64,000 nt of DNA, from assembly GCA_008729055.1 (NCBI GenBank), contig SDUX01000010.1, forward strand, positions 1,364,001-1,428,000, read 5' to 3'. The stretch is from Pyropia haitanensis (Eukaryota; Rhodophyta; Bangiophyceae; Bangiales; Bangiaceae). A program made the translations under genes and the position numbers. The notes under the pieces are model-generated. The model was not told where the DNA came from, did not search any database, and saw only the letters and a program-made list of their open reading frames with translations. Below, one piece after another: positions 50,231 to 60,456 of this stretch. Position 1 is the stretch's first letter. Each line of letters begins with the position of its first letter.

Positions 50231-51958
50231 GGCGGCGGTGACGGCGGCGGCGGCGGCGCCGTGGCCGCCACCGCCCGCGATTTCGCGGCCACCAGCTTTG
50301 CGGGCGTCTACACCAAGCGCCTCCCGTCGGTGGGCGCGTGCCCGGCGACGATTGTGCACACGTCCAACGGGTCCCCCCCCCCCTTTGCCATCCCGTCGAC
50401 CGTTTCGCTGCCGCCGTCGCGCGCGCTCGGCACCGCGGCGCCCGCGGCGGCGCTCGCGCTGCCGCCGCTGCCGGCCGTCTACCTGCGGCACGAGTCGACG
50501 GCCATGGACGGGGCGGTGTGTGGGCCCGCCGACGCGGGGCTCCTGCTCACGTCATCGTCGGCGGTGCCGGCGGAGCAGCGGGAGCGCCTCTTTGTCGCCG
50601 CCGCGTCGGCACTGGCGGGCCGTGGCCGGCCGGTGCCGGCGTCGGTGGCGGCGCTCGCGGACCAGCTGAGCGACTTTTGGGTGGGCGTCGAGACGGCGGG
50701 CCGCGTGTGTGGCGGCGGCGCGGCGGGCGTCTTCCCCGCCGGCACCACCGTTGCGTTTTTGAAGGAGGACCGCACCGTCACGGCCGGCCTGCTGCGCTTC
50801 GCGCCGGGCTTCAAGTACATGGTCGTCGTGCACACCCCGACCGAGCTGACCTGCGTGTACCGCGCGGAGCTGGTGGACGAGGTCAGCGCGTACGCGGCCA
50901 ACCCGCCGGCGACGCCGACGCCGCTGCCGACGCCGTCGCCGTCGCCGACGGCGGCGGCCGACGTGGAAGAGGAGACGGTCGACGCGTCTGCGCTGGCGGT
51001 CGACGCGCCGGCCGACGGCAACGACGGCGGCCGCGCCGGCGGCGGCCTCATTGGGGGTATCATCAACAGCGGGGAGGAGAGCAAGGAGAAGCTCGCAGAG
51101 AGTGGCATCCTGGTGGTCGGCTCGGTCTTGTCCACGCTGCTCACCGCCAAGGAGCCGAGCCCGTCGCCGACAGCAGTGCCCGTTCCCGTCGCCGCACCGT
51201 CGCCCGTCGCCGCAGGTGGCGGTGGCGGTGGCGGCGGTGGCGGGGGGGCCGGCGCGTCCCCGCCGTCGCCCTCGCCACAGGCGACGACAGCGGCGCAGCT
51301 CCCGGCGATGGGGGGTGACCGCGACGCGGGCGGGGGCGGCCCGCCCGCCGCGTCGGGCGTGTTTCTAGACGCGACCGCCTCCGAGTCGCCCGCCTGCTTC
51401 CCCGGCGACGCGCTTGTGACGACCGCCGGCGGCGGCACGCTCCGCATGGCCGACGTCCGCCTCTCCACGGTCCTCGCCGCCGGCGCCGGCGCCCCCCCCG
51501 CGGCGGTCTACTTTTTCTCCCACCGCCAGGCAGACACGCCCGCGACTGCCTACACGCGGCTCTCCGTCGCCGGCGGGTCGGTGCTGGAGCTGACGCCCGG
51601 ACACTTGGTGCCCCTCTATGGCAGCGGCACACTGGTGGCGGCGGCGGCCGTTGCCGCCGGCGACGCGCTCATCGCCGCGAATGGCACCGCCGCGGTCGTC
51701 GTCGGCACGTCCCGCGTCGTCCGCCGCGGCGCGGGGTTGTACAACCCACACACCGCGGCGGGGCGGCTGGTCGTGGGGGGGGTGCTCGTCAGCTGCTACA
51801 CGACCGCTGTGGGCGTGCGGGCCGCGCGGGCGGGGCTGTCGCTGGTGCGTGCCGCGGCGGCGGTGGGGGTGGCGGGCAGGTGGCGCGCGGCGGGGATGGC
51901 AGAGGGGGGGGGGTGGGCGCTCCACTGGCTCGCCGCGGCGCTGCCGTCAGGCGCGTGA
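49934..51958 (+). CDS. membrane or secreted protein with C-terminal Hint (hedgehog/intein-type) domain
   Basis: A 674-residue protein from the ATG at 49934 (MAAVGGRRGRGG). One hydrophobic helix (about residues 26-52, VRVVAAVGVGVAVAAVAAAL) is a signal anchor. A poly-Gly tract follows, then a novel globular domain, roughly residues 110-330 (FAGVYTKRLPSVGACPATIV to VVVHTPTELTCVYRAELVDEV), then a Pro/Ser/Thr linker. The Hint domain starts at SPACFPGDALV: Cys is the expected nucleophile, TPGHLVPL is the block-B T-x-x-H motif, and GVLVSCYTT is the conserved end. In hedgehog proteins this module cleaves itself from the N-terminal part through a thioester and can attach a sterol; in inteins it splices. 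Autoprocessing of the N-terminal domain is inferred. Red algae are known to have Hint proteins without a hedgehog signalling domain. Confidence 0.82.
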
Positions 51959-52375
51959 AAGTAGGCCGTGGGAGTGGCGCACGGAGCGTGGAGAGACTCA
52001 CGCGTTTGTGAAGGAGGTCGGGGAGGGGGCAGGGGGAGTGGAGAGTGGGCTGGAGGGGGTCGGATGAGCCAAACAGGGCGCTCTCCATACTTGCATGCAC
52101 ACGGGGGGACAGAGTGTCCAAGCAACTCCGGCGTACGCACAACGGAAAAGGTCATGCTACCAAGGCCTCGGTGTACATTGCACGTGTGGCATGGGGAGTG
52201 TCCGACGGCAAGCGTGGCCCCACACCCAAGACGCACGTCAAAACTGTCTAGTGTACATAGTCATACATGGCAGGGAGTCTGCCCTTGTGTGCAGCACACA
52301 CGCAGCAGCGGCCGCGTGCCGCCTTCACCCACAGCAGCCGCGATACGGGGTCACGGCCGTCGCTACGGGCATGGC
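51959..52375. other. convergent intergenic region
   Basis: 417 bp between the ends of the Hint gene (+) and the lactate dehydrogenase gene (-). Ordinary composition; no gene or strong structure was noted. Confidence 0.6.
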
Positions 52376-53845
52376 TCACGCCTCCACAGAGCGGGCCACC
52401 TCGGCCAGCGCCCGCGCACTCGCGTGCAGCTTGGTGTGCTCCGCCTCGCTCAGCGGCACGCGGAGGACGCGCTCCACCCCCCCCCGGCCGAGCACCGCGG
52501 GTAGGGACAGGAACACGTCCTCCTCGATGCCGTACGTGCCCTTGGCCGCCACCGACACCGGCACCACCCGCTTCTCGTCACGCAGGATAAACCCGACGAG
52601 CGCGCCCACCGCGGCGCCAACGCCCCAGTTGGTGTACCCCTTGAGGCCAATGACGTGCTTGGCCGCCCCGACGACGCGCGCGTGGAGCGCCGCCCACGCG
52701 CCGTCGGTCATGCGGATGTCAGCAAACCGGGCGCCGCCGACGTTGGCCATTGACGCCACCGCCACCGACGAGTCGCCGTGCTCGCCCAGGATGGACGCGT
52801 GGACCGACTTGGGCGCGACGCCCAGCTCGGACGCGAGCGCCACCCGCAGGCGGGACGAGTCGAGGTACGTCCCCGAGCCAAACACCCGCCCCGCGGGGAA
52901 GCCGCTGAGGCGGGCGGCGATGGCGGTGAGGATGTCCACGGGGTTGGAGACGATGAGGAGGATGGCGTCGGGGGAGCGGGCGACCAGAGGCGGCAGGATG
53001 GAGCGGTAGATGGCGGCGTTGCGAGCGACGAGCGCGAGACGGGACTCGCCGGGCCGCTGCCGCGCGCCCGCCGTGATGATGATCACGTCCGACGCCTCGC
53101 TGCCGTCATAGTTGGGCGCCGCCGCCTTGACGTTGGCGTGGTAAAACTGCGCGCGCCGACGGTGGGGGAGACGGGCAGAGCGTATGGGGGGGAGGCGGCG
53201 GAGGGAAACAGGCAGCGTGCACGCAATGCCAGGAGGGCAAGTGGCTTACGGGTGTCCGCCAGCGTCAGCGGCGTCCGCCAGGGTCAGGACCACATTGCGA
53301 GCGGGCGACCGGCCCAGCTCAACCCCCCTCCCCCCCCCTCCCCCCCACACCACAACACACGCACACACAGGGCAGCTGAAAACAAAAACGGCCCGACACG
53401 AGTCACGTACCGCCCCCCCATGGCAAAAGTCGAGCACCTCCCCCTGCATCTTCCTCCTCAGCCGGAGCGACTCACGTACCGCGCCGCCGTGGGTAAAGTC
53501 GAGGACCTCCCCCTCCACCTTCTTCGCGTCCACGTCGGCAAACACCAGCGTCGACGCGAGGCCCGTCGACAGGATGGCGCTCGCACACGCCATGCCCACG
53601 CTGCCGCAGCCCACAATCGTCACCTTGGCGCCGCGGAGGGAGCCGACGCCGCGGTCGCCGCCGCCGCCGACCGACGGGAAGCACAGCTCGTCGACGAGGG
53701 AGCCCGCGATGCCGCCGCTGCTGCCGCCGCTGTCGTTGCCGCCGCCGTTGCTGTCGGTGGCGGGCGCGGCCGCCGCCGCCGCCGCCGCCGCCGTCGCCGC
53801 CGCTGGGGGGGGGGCCGCCGCCGCAACGGGCGTCGACGTCGTCAT
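52376..53845 (-). CDS. LDH: L-lactate dehydrogenase, two exons
   Basis: Exon 1 runs 53845-53480 and exon 2 53146-52376; the phase-0 intron is 53479-53147 (GTACGTGAG ... GCGCGCAG). The spliced product is 378 residues: a 75-residue Ala/Ser-rich extension, NAD-binding VGCGSVGMACA with Asp in VFADVD, the loop AGARQRPGESR (Gln at the LDH-specific position where malate dehydrogenase has Arg, then catalytic Arg), LDSSR (Asp and substrate Arg), GEHGDSS (catalytic His) and GYTNWGVG. These make it LDH rather than MDH. It interconverts pyruvate and lactate with NAD(H). The N-terminal extension could be a targeting sequence. The exon-1 end and its splice donor are duplicated in the intron 69 bp downstream. 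A TATAAA box lies 150 bp upstream. Confidence 0.88.
53402..53539 (-). repeat. 69-bp tandem duplication of exon end plus splice donor
   Basis: Two 69-bp units (53471-53539 and 53402-53470) both encode GEVLDF-HGGAV and both end at GGTACGTGA. The first straddles the exon 1 donor; the second lies within the intron. 69 is divisible by three, so using the distal donor would add 23 codons in frame. Confidence 0.8.
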
Positions 53846-54491
53846 CGTGGGGGCCGTGGTGGGGGGAGGAAGATGGCGCACCGCCGTGGACGGGGAGGGG
53901 GAGGGGGCAGCGGGCTGGCCGTGCGCGATGGACCAGGGGGCGAGGGAAGGTTGAGGAGGCCGGGTGAGACGGCCGGGGGACTCCACTCGCGACGTTTATA
54001 CTCGTGCAAAGCAAAGGAGACGCGTCGGGCCAAGCGCGGACGAGAGTGCGCGCACCCCCGACTGCCGGGCATCCGATTGGCCGCCAGCCCGCTCTGCCTC
54101 TGCCGCGGGTAGTCTATTTCGGTGGAGGTGCCACGGCGACCAACAGGAAAGGCGCTCCCGCTGCATCAGCATGGCCGACGGATCGACTGAGCAGCCAGCT
54201 ATGAAGAAAGGACCATACCATGCCATGGACGGCAGAGGCGAACAACAGCCCTGTGTCCGGGAGGGCCACGCGCGTGTCTGTGAAGGACACACATTTCTGT
54301 CATCGCCCCGCCCTGTCCGCACCGCTGCCACAGACTGAAGAGACACGGGGACTCCACCCTTGATCCGCCTTCCGTGTTGGATGTGCTGTCATTCTGCACA
54401 GCAGCGTAGGCTGCATGCAGAATTGAGTTCGCATGTCGCCTTTGACAAATACACTTGCGTACAAGAGATGACTTCAGTCCAAGAATTGGCT
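53846..54491. other. promoter region of LDH and spacer to the inverted-repeat unit
   Basis: It includes the LDH TATA box at 53995-54000. The rest is moderate-GC DNA without a supported gene. Confidence 0.6.
53995..54000 (-). promoter_or_regulatory. TATA box of LDH gene
   Basis: TATAAA on the minus strand, 150 bp upstream of the ATG at 53845, in otherwise GC-rich DNA. Confidence 0.7.
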
Positions 54492-56043
54492 CTAGTGTCT
54501 ATTCTACCGGAGATGAGGATCAAATGATCCTCACCTGAGGATCATTTGATCCTCGCCTGACCTGACAAGAAATCGTCGATTCCATGCATCTGAGAGGGTT
54601 TTTTGTCCTCCACCAGGCTACGGAGAGCTACAGACGCAGCCTGAGGGGCGCCCGCGGCGACCGGCGGCCGCGGCGCCGTTCGCAGCGCCGGCGAAGACGA
54701 CCACAAAGGCGACGACAGGGGCGCCACGAGAGGGGCGCCAGGCAGAGGCCCCGCCACGGCGGCCAGCGCGCCCGGCGCAGCGAGCGCAGGTGCGCCCGGA
54801 CCGGGCGCCCCAAACGACGGCCGCGCCACGGCCAGCACCACAGCCCCCTGCCCGGTGCCGGTAGGGCGCCGAACACGGGCGCCCGCGGCGCCCCCGCCGG
54901 CGGAGGCGTCGGAGTTGCGCCCCCACCCCGCCGCGGCGGCGTCGTCGCCGGCACAGCCGCCGTCGCCAGTGCCGCCTCCGACCCCTACGCCGGCGTCGAC
55001 GGCGACGGCTGCGCGGCGGAGGAGGCGGAGGTGACGGCGCCTCCGCCGGAGGCCAGACTCCCACCCCGTCCCCCTTCGACGTCGCCGGCGGCGGCAGGAG
55101 CGACGAAAAGGGCGAGAAGGCCGCCGGCGGGAAGGGCGATGGCCCTCCCCGCTTTCCGGCCACCGGTGGGGCCAACACTCGGCAGCTGCTGCCGCGGCCG
55201 CTGCCGGCGGACGCCGGCGACGCTGCCGCGCGCGACGGCGTTCCGCCATTGCCGCTGCCGCTGCCGCTGCCGCTGCCGCTGCCGTTGCCGGCGGCGGCGG
55301 CAACGCTGCTCGCTGAAGCCGCCGCGGGGGGCGTGCCGCCAAAGCGAAATTCCCCCAGCAGGGCCCCCCCAAAGGGCCCCCCCCCGGGGGTGGCCGCCCC
55401 GCCGCGCAGGCGCACCCCAAAGGGCATCCCATACGTCCAGGGGGTGGCCCCAAACGGCGGCGCCGCCACCACCCCGCCGCAGCTGCCCGCCGTCGGCGTG
55501 CCGCCACTGGGGACGCCGCCGCCCACCGGGGCGGCGCCCGCCCCCGCCCGCGACGGCGTCTGGGGGGTGCCCCCCGCCGGCGGGGCACCCGCCGCTGCCG
55601 TGGCGCGGGGGTGGGCAGAGGGGAAGACCTGTGAAGGAGGAGGAGTAAACTGGCAACCGTTCGGCTGAGGGGGCCTTTCCCGTAGTCGACCTCCCCTCTG
55701 CGCTCCGCCATGGTGTGCGGAACCCGCACGCGCCAGGCTCTCTCTGCTTTAGTGCGTCCGCGGCACGCGGCGGGCGCGCAAGACCTGGCACATGGTGCCG
55801 CGGGCGGCGATCCCAGGTGCAGCGCCACCGGCCCGGGCACTCGACAAAAAGCGCGCCAAACTCATCTTCTGCTCAAGCTTGGATGCAGCCAAGCTCCCCC
55901 AAGGGCAAAGAGACGGCGCTGAGTTCGTTTCTGGCCTCAGAAAAGGCGGCAGGTGGCGGGAAATAGAAGAAAACAGACACTGAAAAACCGGATCACTTGA
56001 TCCGAAAAGGATCAAATGATCCGGTCGGTAGAATAGACACTAG
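54492..56043. mobile_element. 1.55-kb unit bounded by perfect 18-bp inverted repeats (putative DNA transposon or MITE-type element)
   Basis: CTAGTGTCTATTCTACCG at 54492-54509 is repeated exactly, inverted, at 56026-56043. Just inside each end are two copies of a near-palindrome of the form GGATCA-NN-TGATCC (54517-54530 and 54539-54552 on the left; 55989-56002 and 56009-56022 on the right). Terminal inverted repeats with paired subterminal palindromes are typical of cut-and-paste elements. No transposase was recognised inside and no clear target-site duplication flanks it, so a captured or flanked host gene is equally possible. Confidence 0.5.
54542..55709 (-). CDS. Pro/Gly/Ala-rich protein with FG-type motifs, structure unresolved
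   Basis: The candidate ATG is at 55709 (MAERRGEV). Protein-like text moves between frames: about 55640-55060 reads VFPSAHPRATAAAG, GATPWTYGMPFGV, GPFGGALLGEFRFGG. About 54860-54542 in another frame reads ARPSFGAPGPGAP, then SVALRSLVEDKKPSQMHG and IDDFLSGQARIK before TGA, which falls in the terminal GGATCAAATGATCC repeat. A pyrimidine-rich CTCCTCCTCCTTCACAG just before GTCTTCCCC (near 55630) could be an intron acceptor. Scattered PFG/SFG motifs in a disordered background resemble FG nucleoporins, but this is weak. Coding is likely; exon structure, frame and function are uncertain. Confidence 0.35.
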
Positions 56044-56245
56044 TTCATTCAAAGAGCACCAACTGCTTCGCGCACGCAAGCGCGATAACACCAGAGTGTG
56101 GTGGGTCACTCTCGCCCCCCCGTTCTTCCCCCTCCCCTCGCTTGCCGCCACCCACTGTTCCTCCCCTCACTCCTCACCTCGCACCCCGGCCTTCACTCCC
56201 TCCCCCTTGGCCTGTTCCTTTTTGGCGCGACCGCCTCGCCCGCCG

Positions 56246-56809
56246 ATGGGCCGCCCCCCCCCGCCGACCTCCCCCTCCCCCCCACCCCCCCCGCCACCCC
56301 CCCCTCCCGCGCGACGCGCACACCCTCGCGGCCCTCGTCGCCGCGGCGGGCGCGCCCGCCACCGACGCGCGCGTCGTCCCCCAGCTGCTCGAGCTGCTCC
56401 ACCGCTCCGCGGTGGCGACGCTCGACGACGCGCGGGACGTGGCCGCCCACGACGGGCGGGCGGTGGTGGGCGCCGCGGACATCCGGCTGGCCGCGGCCGA
56501 GGCGGCCGCCGCGGCCTCGGGGGGGGGGGGGGTGGAGGGGTGGGGCTGGGCGTGGGGGGGGGGCGCCCGGGGCTGACCCGCGCCGCGCTGGTCGAGCTGG
56601 CGCGGGAGGTGAACACGCGGGAGCTGGGGCCGGTGGGGGTCGTGCCTGGGGGGCTCCGGCCGCCGCCGCTGGAGTGGAGTCTGATGGGGAGGAACTACCA
56701 GTATGGGGGCGGGGGGGGGGGGGGGAGGGCGGGGCGGGCGGGGCGGGCGGAGGGGGTGGGGATGGGGGGAGGGCGCCGCCGGCAGCCTCCCCTTGATGGC
56801 TGCGCGTGA
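56246..56809 (+). CDS. TAF9: TFIID subunit TAF9, frame broken at two homopolymers
   Basis: The ATG at 56246 (MGRPPPP) leads into Pro runs. Across C-runs at 56256-56310 the frame changes to PRDAHTLAALVAAAG, then ARVVPQLLELLHRSAVATLD, DARDVAAHDGRAVVGAADIR, a histone fold matching TAF9. Around G-runs at 56519-56532 and 56554-56563 it changes back to LTRAALVELAREVNTREL, GGLRPPPLEW and LMGRNYQY, the conserved TAF9 region ending in the NYQ motif. TAF9 pairs with TAF6 through histone folds in TFIID and SAGA-type complexes. The order and spacing of these blocks match the family, so this is one gene whose homopolymers are mis-sized (or which has cryptic introns). It starts about 200 bp after the inverted-repeat unit. 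Confidence 0.8.
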   Translation: MGRPPPPTSPSPPPPPPPPPPARRAHPRGPRRRGGRARHRRARRPPAARAAPPLRGGDARRRAGRGRPRRAGGGGRRGHPAGRGRGGRRGLGGGGGGGVGLGVGGGRPGLTRAALVELAREVNTRELGPVGVVPGGLRPPPLEWSLMGRNYQYGGGGGGGRAGRAGRAEGVGMGGGRRRQPPLDGCA

Positions 56810-57059
56810 GTGTCCAGGAGCATGGCCAATGGGAGTTAGTGTTTTCTTCTCCTTTGGGTGCTTCATGGCCGCTTGCCTCTCCTTCACCGTGGTTGCTGTC
56901 GCCACACCGCGCGGCGCGGCGCCTGCCACCCCGTCCCGACCACGTCGGTGGGTCCTTATGGTGCCGCTCGGCACGAGGTGCGGGTGTCGAAACCGCCGCG
57001 CTCCCCGCCTTTCCCCCTTCCACCGTCCCGCCCCCTCCCCCGCGGTACTCGCCCCCCCG

Positions 57060-57677
57060 TCAGTAGATGCGAAACCGCTGGCGCTCCGCCTCGGCCACCG
57101 CCTCGGCCTCGACGGCGGCCTCGCCGGCGGGCTCACGGCGGCGGCGGTAGCGGCGCATCTTTTGAAAGTAGGTCTCCCCGCGGAGCTTGTCCACCTCGTA
57201 CAACAGCAGCTGCTTGCGAAGGATGGTCGGCGTGGGCGTCGGCGTCGGCCCAGGACCGGTGGCACGCCCGTCCGCGGCCGCAGCGGCGGCACCCCCCACC
57301 GGCGCCGGCGCTGGCGGCAGCGGCAGCGCCGGCTGCACCCGCACCTCGAGGTTGTTAAAGATGCGCGCGGCGGCGCCAAAGTGAAACGGCGGCCGCCGCA
57401 CATTGACCGGCCCGCCCGGCGTGTTGGCCGCGCCGCCCGGCTCCGCCGCGAGCGTGTTTTGAAACGCCACCCACCGCACGCCCGCGGCGCGCAGCGCCCG
57501 AAAGTACCGCCACACCGCGCGGTGGCTCCACCCCCGAAAGCCGCCCCAGGAGAGCGCCAGCGCCGCGCCGGGCACGCCCTCCCCCCCAACGCCGACAACG
57601 CCCACCGCCGGGCGGTAGACAAACCGGACGGCGGCGGTCGTCGCGGCGAGCGCCGCCCGGTGCGCCGCCGCTGCGCG

Positions 57678-57710
<33 letters not shown>

Positions 57711-59141
57711 CGTCCACACGCACGTGTACGAGAGGGCGGGCACCTCGTACGCGAGGCGCGTGAGCACCGACGGCATCCACTCGGCGGTCGCGTCGCAGGG
57801 GAGGTCCACGATCGACCGCACGCGCGGCTGCAGGCCCATTACCAGCTTGTACGTCATGAGCGACAGGTGCGTGACGTTGACCGCGCCGGGGGGAGGGGGG
57901 GGCGGGGGGGAGGCGCCCAGCCGGGGGGGGGGGGGTGATAGCCCCGGTAGGGTGGCACCGTTGGCGCCGGCGGCCGCGTCGGCGGCAGCGTCGCGCCGAC
58001 GGGGGTGGGCGTCGGTGACGGCGGCGGCGACGGGGACGGGGAGGGGGAGCCCGTCGGGGGGGGACCGCCGACGGGGATGGCGACGGCGACGGGGGGCGTG
58101 AAGGAGGGGGCGGCACCCGCGCGTCGCCGCCCCAGCCGGCCGCGACGGGCGATGGGCGGTCGCCGCGGGGGTGCCCGGCGGGGGCGGCGTCCCAGTCGTC
58201 GGCGTCGGCCGCGACGGCGGCGGCGAGCGCCGGTTCGCCCGCCACCTCCGGCTCTTCGTCGACGCGGTCAATGCGGGAGCGCCGCCACACCAGCGGCGAC
58301 GGCTCGGCGGGCGCGTCCCCGTCACCGCCGGTACGCCCGGCGCGGGGGCGGAGCCACGGCAGCGACCGCTGCAGCGACGCGAGTGGCGACCAGACGCTGC
58401 CGCCCCCCCAGCGGTGGCCGCCACCACCGCCGCCACCGCCGCCGCGGCGGCCAGCGGCGACGCCATCCACGGCCGCGGCGGCAGCAGCGGCGGCGGCCCG
58501 CGTCGCCGCCCGCGCGCGGCGGCGGCGGCGGCGGCGCCCCCGCACCGCCGCGGCGAGGCGGCGGCGCAGCGGCGGCGGCCGCGGCGTCGGCGGGGCGGCG
58601 GCCACCCACACGGGCGGCGCAACGGCGGGCGGCGCGTGCGGGGTGGGCCCGATGGCGGCGACGGCGGTGGTGCCGCCGTCACCGCTCCCCCCCCCACCCC
58701 CCGGTCTTGTCGTCCGCTGCTGGATGGGCCCGACCACCCCCGCACCTGGTCTGGTCGTCAGCTGCTGGACGGGTCCGATTACCCCCCCACCCGGTCTTGT
58801 CGTCAGCTGCTGAACAGGCCCAACGACGCCCCCCCCCTCCACCGACGCGCCGACAACACGGACGTATCGACCGCCGCCAGCATCCCTCCCACCCCCCCCC
58901 CCCACGTCCCAGCCCACCGGCCACAACCACGCCCATCTCCTCCCCCCCCCCCCCCACCCTCCCTACCCCCCACGGCCACCGGTGGTGCCACCCACAGCGA
59001 CGCCCCCCGCATCTCCACCACCAGCACCACCACGGCAACGACAAAGAGCGCTCCCAGCTGGCCGCCCAGGCCCGATGGCGGCCGCAGCGCCGCCGCCCCC
59101 CACCGGCGGCCGCGCAGACGTCGCCGGTGGTCCGACGGCAT
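57060..59141 (-). CDS. type II membrane protein with methyltransferase-like C-terminal domain, several frame breaks
   Basis: The ATG at 59141 (MPSDHRRRLRGRRWG) begins a basic N-terminus and one membrane helix (GALFVVAVVVLVVEM). At C-runs near 58892-58955 the frame changes into Gly-rich text, three 15-residue repeats (GPVQQLTTRPGGGVI), then SVWSPLASLQRSLPW and PLVWRRSRIDRVDEEPEV. After a Pro/Ser linker (about 58130-57880) a third frame carries the catalytic-like domain: THLSLMTYKLVMGL, SIVDLPCDATAEWMPSVL, WGGFRGWSHRAVWRYF, RWVAFQNT, then NVRRPPFHFG and KQLLLYEVDKL. This order resembles small SAM-dependent methyltransferase-like proteins with a D-PCGD motif and a late PPF and L--W--D pattern. 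Golgi or wall-polysaccharide modification is inferred. Frame changes coincide with homopolymers or low-complexity linkers. Confidence 0.55.
58703..58837 (-). repeat. 45-bp coding minisatellite, three copies
   Basis: Units start at 58703, 58748 and 58793 (exact 45-bp period) and encode GPVQQLTTRPGGGVI-type repeats in the stalk of the methyltransferase-like protein. Differences are mostly single bases. Confidence 0.8.
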
Positions 59142-59641
59142 CGTTGGCGGCCGCGCGGCCTGCAAAGCGAGAACAGCCCGGTGGCGGCGACGAGGTGGGG
59201 GGGGGAGGAGAAGAAGGAGCAGACGAGAGAGGAGCAGAGGCGGCGGCGGAGGTGGGGGAAGGGCGGGGGCGAAGGGGGGGGGGGGTTGACGGGAGGAAAG
59301 GGAACACACAATGAGGAACCGCGTGGCCCGTCAGCGGGCGGCGGGGGGAGGCGAGCGCCAGGTCACCCCGCCCCGCCCGCCACCCACAACGCTCGCCGCC
59401 AGCGGGCCACCACGTCACGCCGCCCGCCGCGCGCCGCGCGCGCCCGTGACGGTGCGGGTAGCACCGCCGCCGCTGCCGCCGCCCCAACAGCCGCCCCCCC
59501 ACCCCACACCGCCGCCGCACGCCGGGCGCCACCGCCGCCGCCACCGCCGCCGCCGCCGCCGCCGGTGGGTGCGTCGGCCGCCGCCGCGCGTGGCGCGGTC
59601 GACCGACGGCGGCGTGGCCGCTGCCATCGCCGCCGCCGCCG

Positions 59642-59676
<35 letters not shown>

Positions 59677-60456
59677 GCCGCCGTCGCCGCCGCCGTCGGC
59701 GCTACCGTCAGCGCCCGTCGCTGCCGACACCCAACGCCCGCGGCGGCGGCGGCGGCGACGCGCGGGCGTGTGTCAGCACCGCCCCGCACGCGCGGCCGTG
59801 GCCGACAGCCGCCGTAGCGTCGGGTGGGGTGGGCGTTACGGTCGCCACCCACAGAGGGGGGACGGAGGTGGAGTGCTAGTGTGGTGCTGGTGGTGGGGGG
59901 GGGGTGGAAGGTGCGGTTGGGTGACCAGGGGGGTGGGGAACGCTGGGGGGGGGGCGGGGGGGGCGACGCCCGCCGGCCCGCGGGGGGCCGCCACGCCTCT
60001 GGCGCGCAGATTATTCAACGGCGCGACGGACCGCGACCAGCGGGTACTCGATGGGGGGATGCTCGGAATCCGCTGGACCTCGGCCGCAGCGTCCCCGCCT
60101 GCGCCGCGCTGGATGGGATATCATGCGACAGGGGCGGGCACTGTTTGTTCCGCGTTCTCCCTCTGCGTGGTACTTTGGTGGCCCAACAGCGAGGTAAAAA
60201 AAAGAACAACGCGGTCATGGGCGTCGCGGCGCGCGCTGCTGTGGGGGTGGTGGCAGCAGGCAACAATGCCCGTGAATGGCTCGTCCGCAGAGTCAAACGA
60301 CTGGGAACGCAAGAACACGGGGAAGAGGCGCACGCGCCCCCAGCGCGGCGAGGGCTTGCCGATGGAGATGAAAAGGGCGGCCGTACGCAACGAGCACCGC
60401 CCAGACCCCCTCCCCCCGCCCCGCCCCAACCCGTGATGGGCGTACGGACGGGTGCC
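59142..60456. other. upstream region of methyltransferase-like gene
   Basis: 59450-59700 is GCC/GCCGCC repeat DNA. 59860-60430 has G-runs and an island of lower GC near 60120-60330. No gene was supported on either strand. Confidence 0.5.

Noticed and set aside
53246..53402. Direct read-through of LDH exon 1 into the intron as a separate short protein
   Set aside because: Reading on gives a duplicated segment and then non-homologous text, whereas splicing at GTACGTGAG/GCGCGCAG restores the family sequence in phase.
52376..53845. Malate dehydrogenase instead of lactate dehydrogenase
   Set aside because: The specificity loop has Gln (AGARQRPGESR) where malate dehydrogenase has Arg, and GEHGDSS and GYTNWG are typical of LDH.
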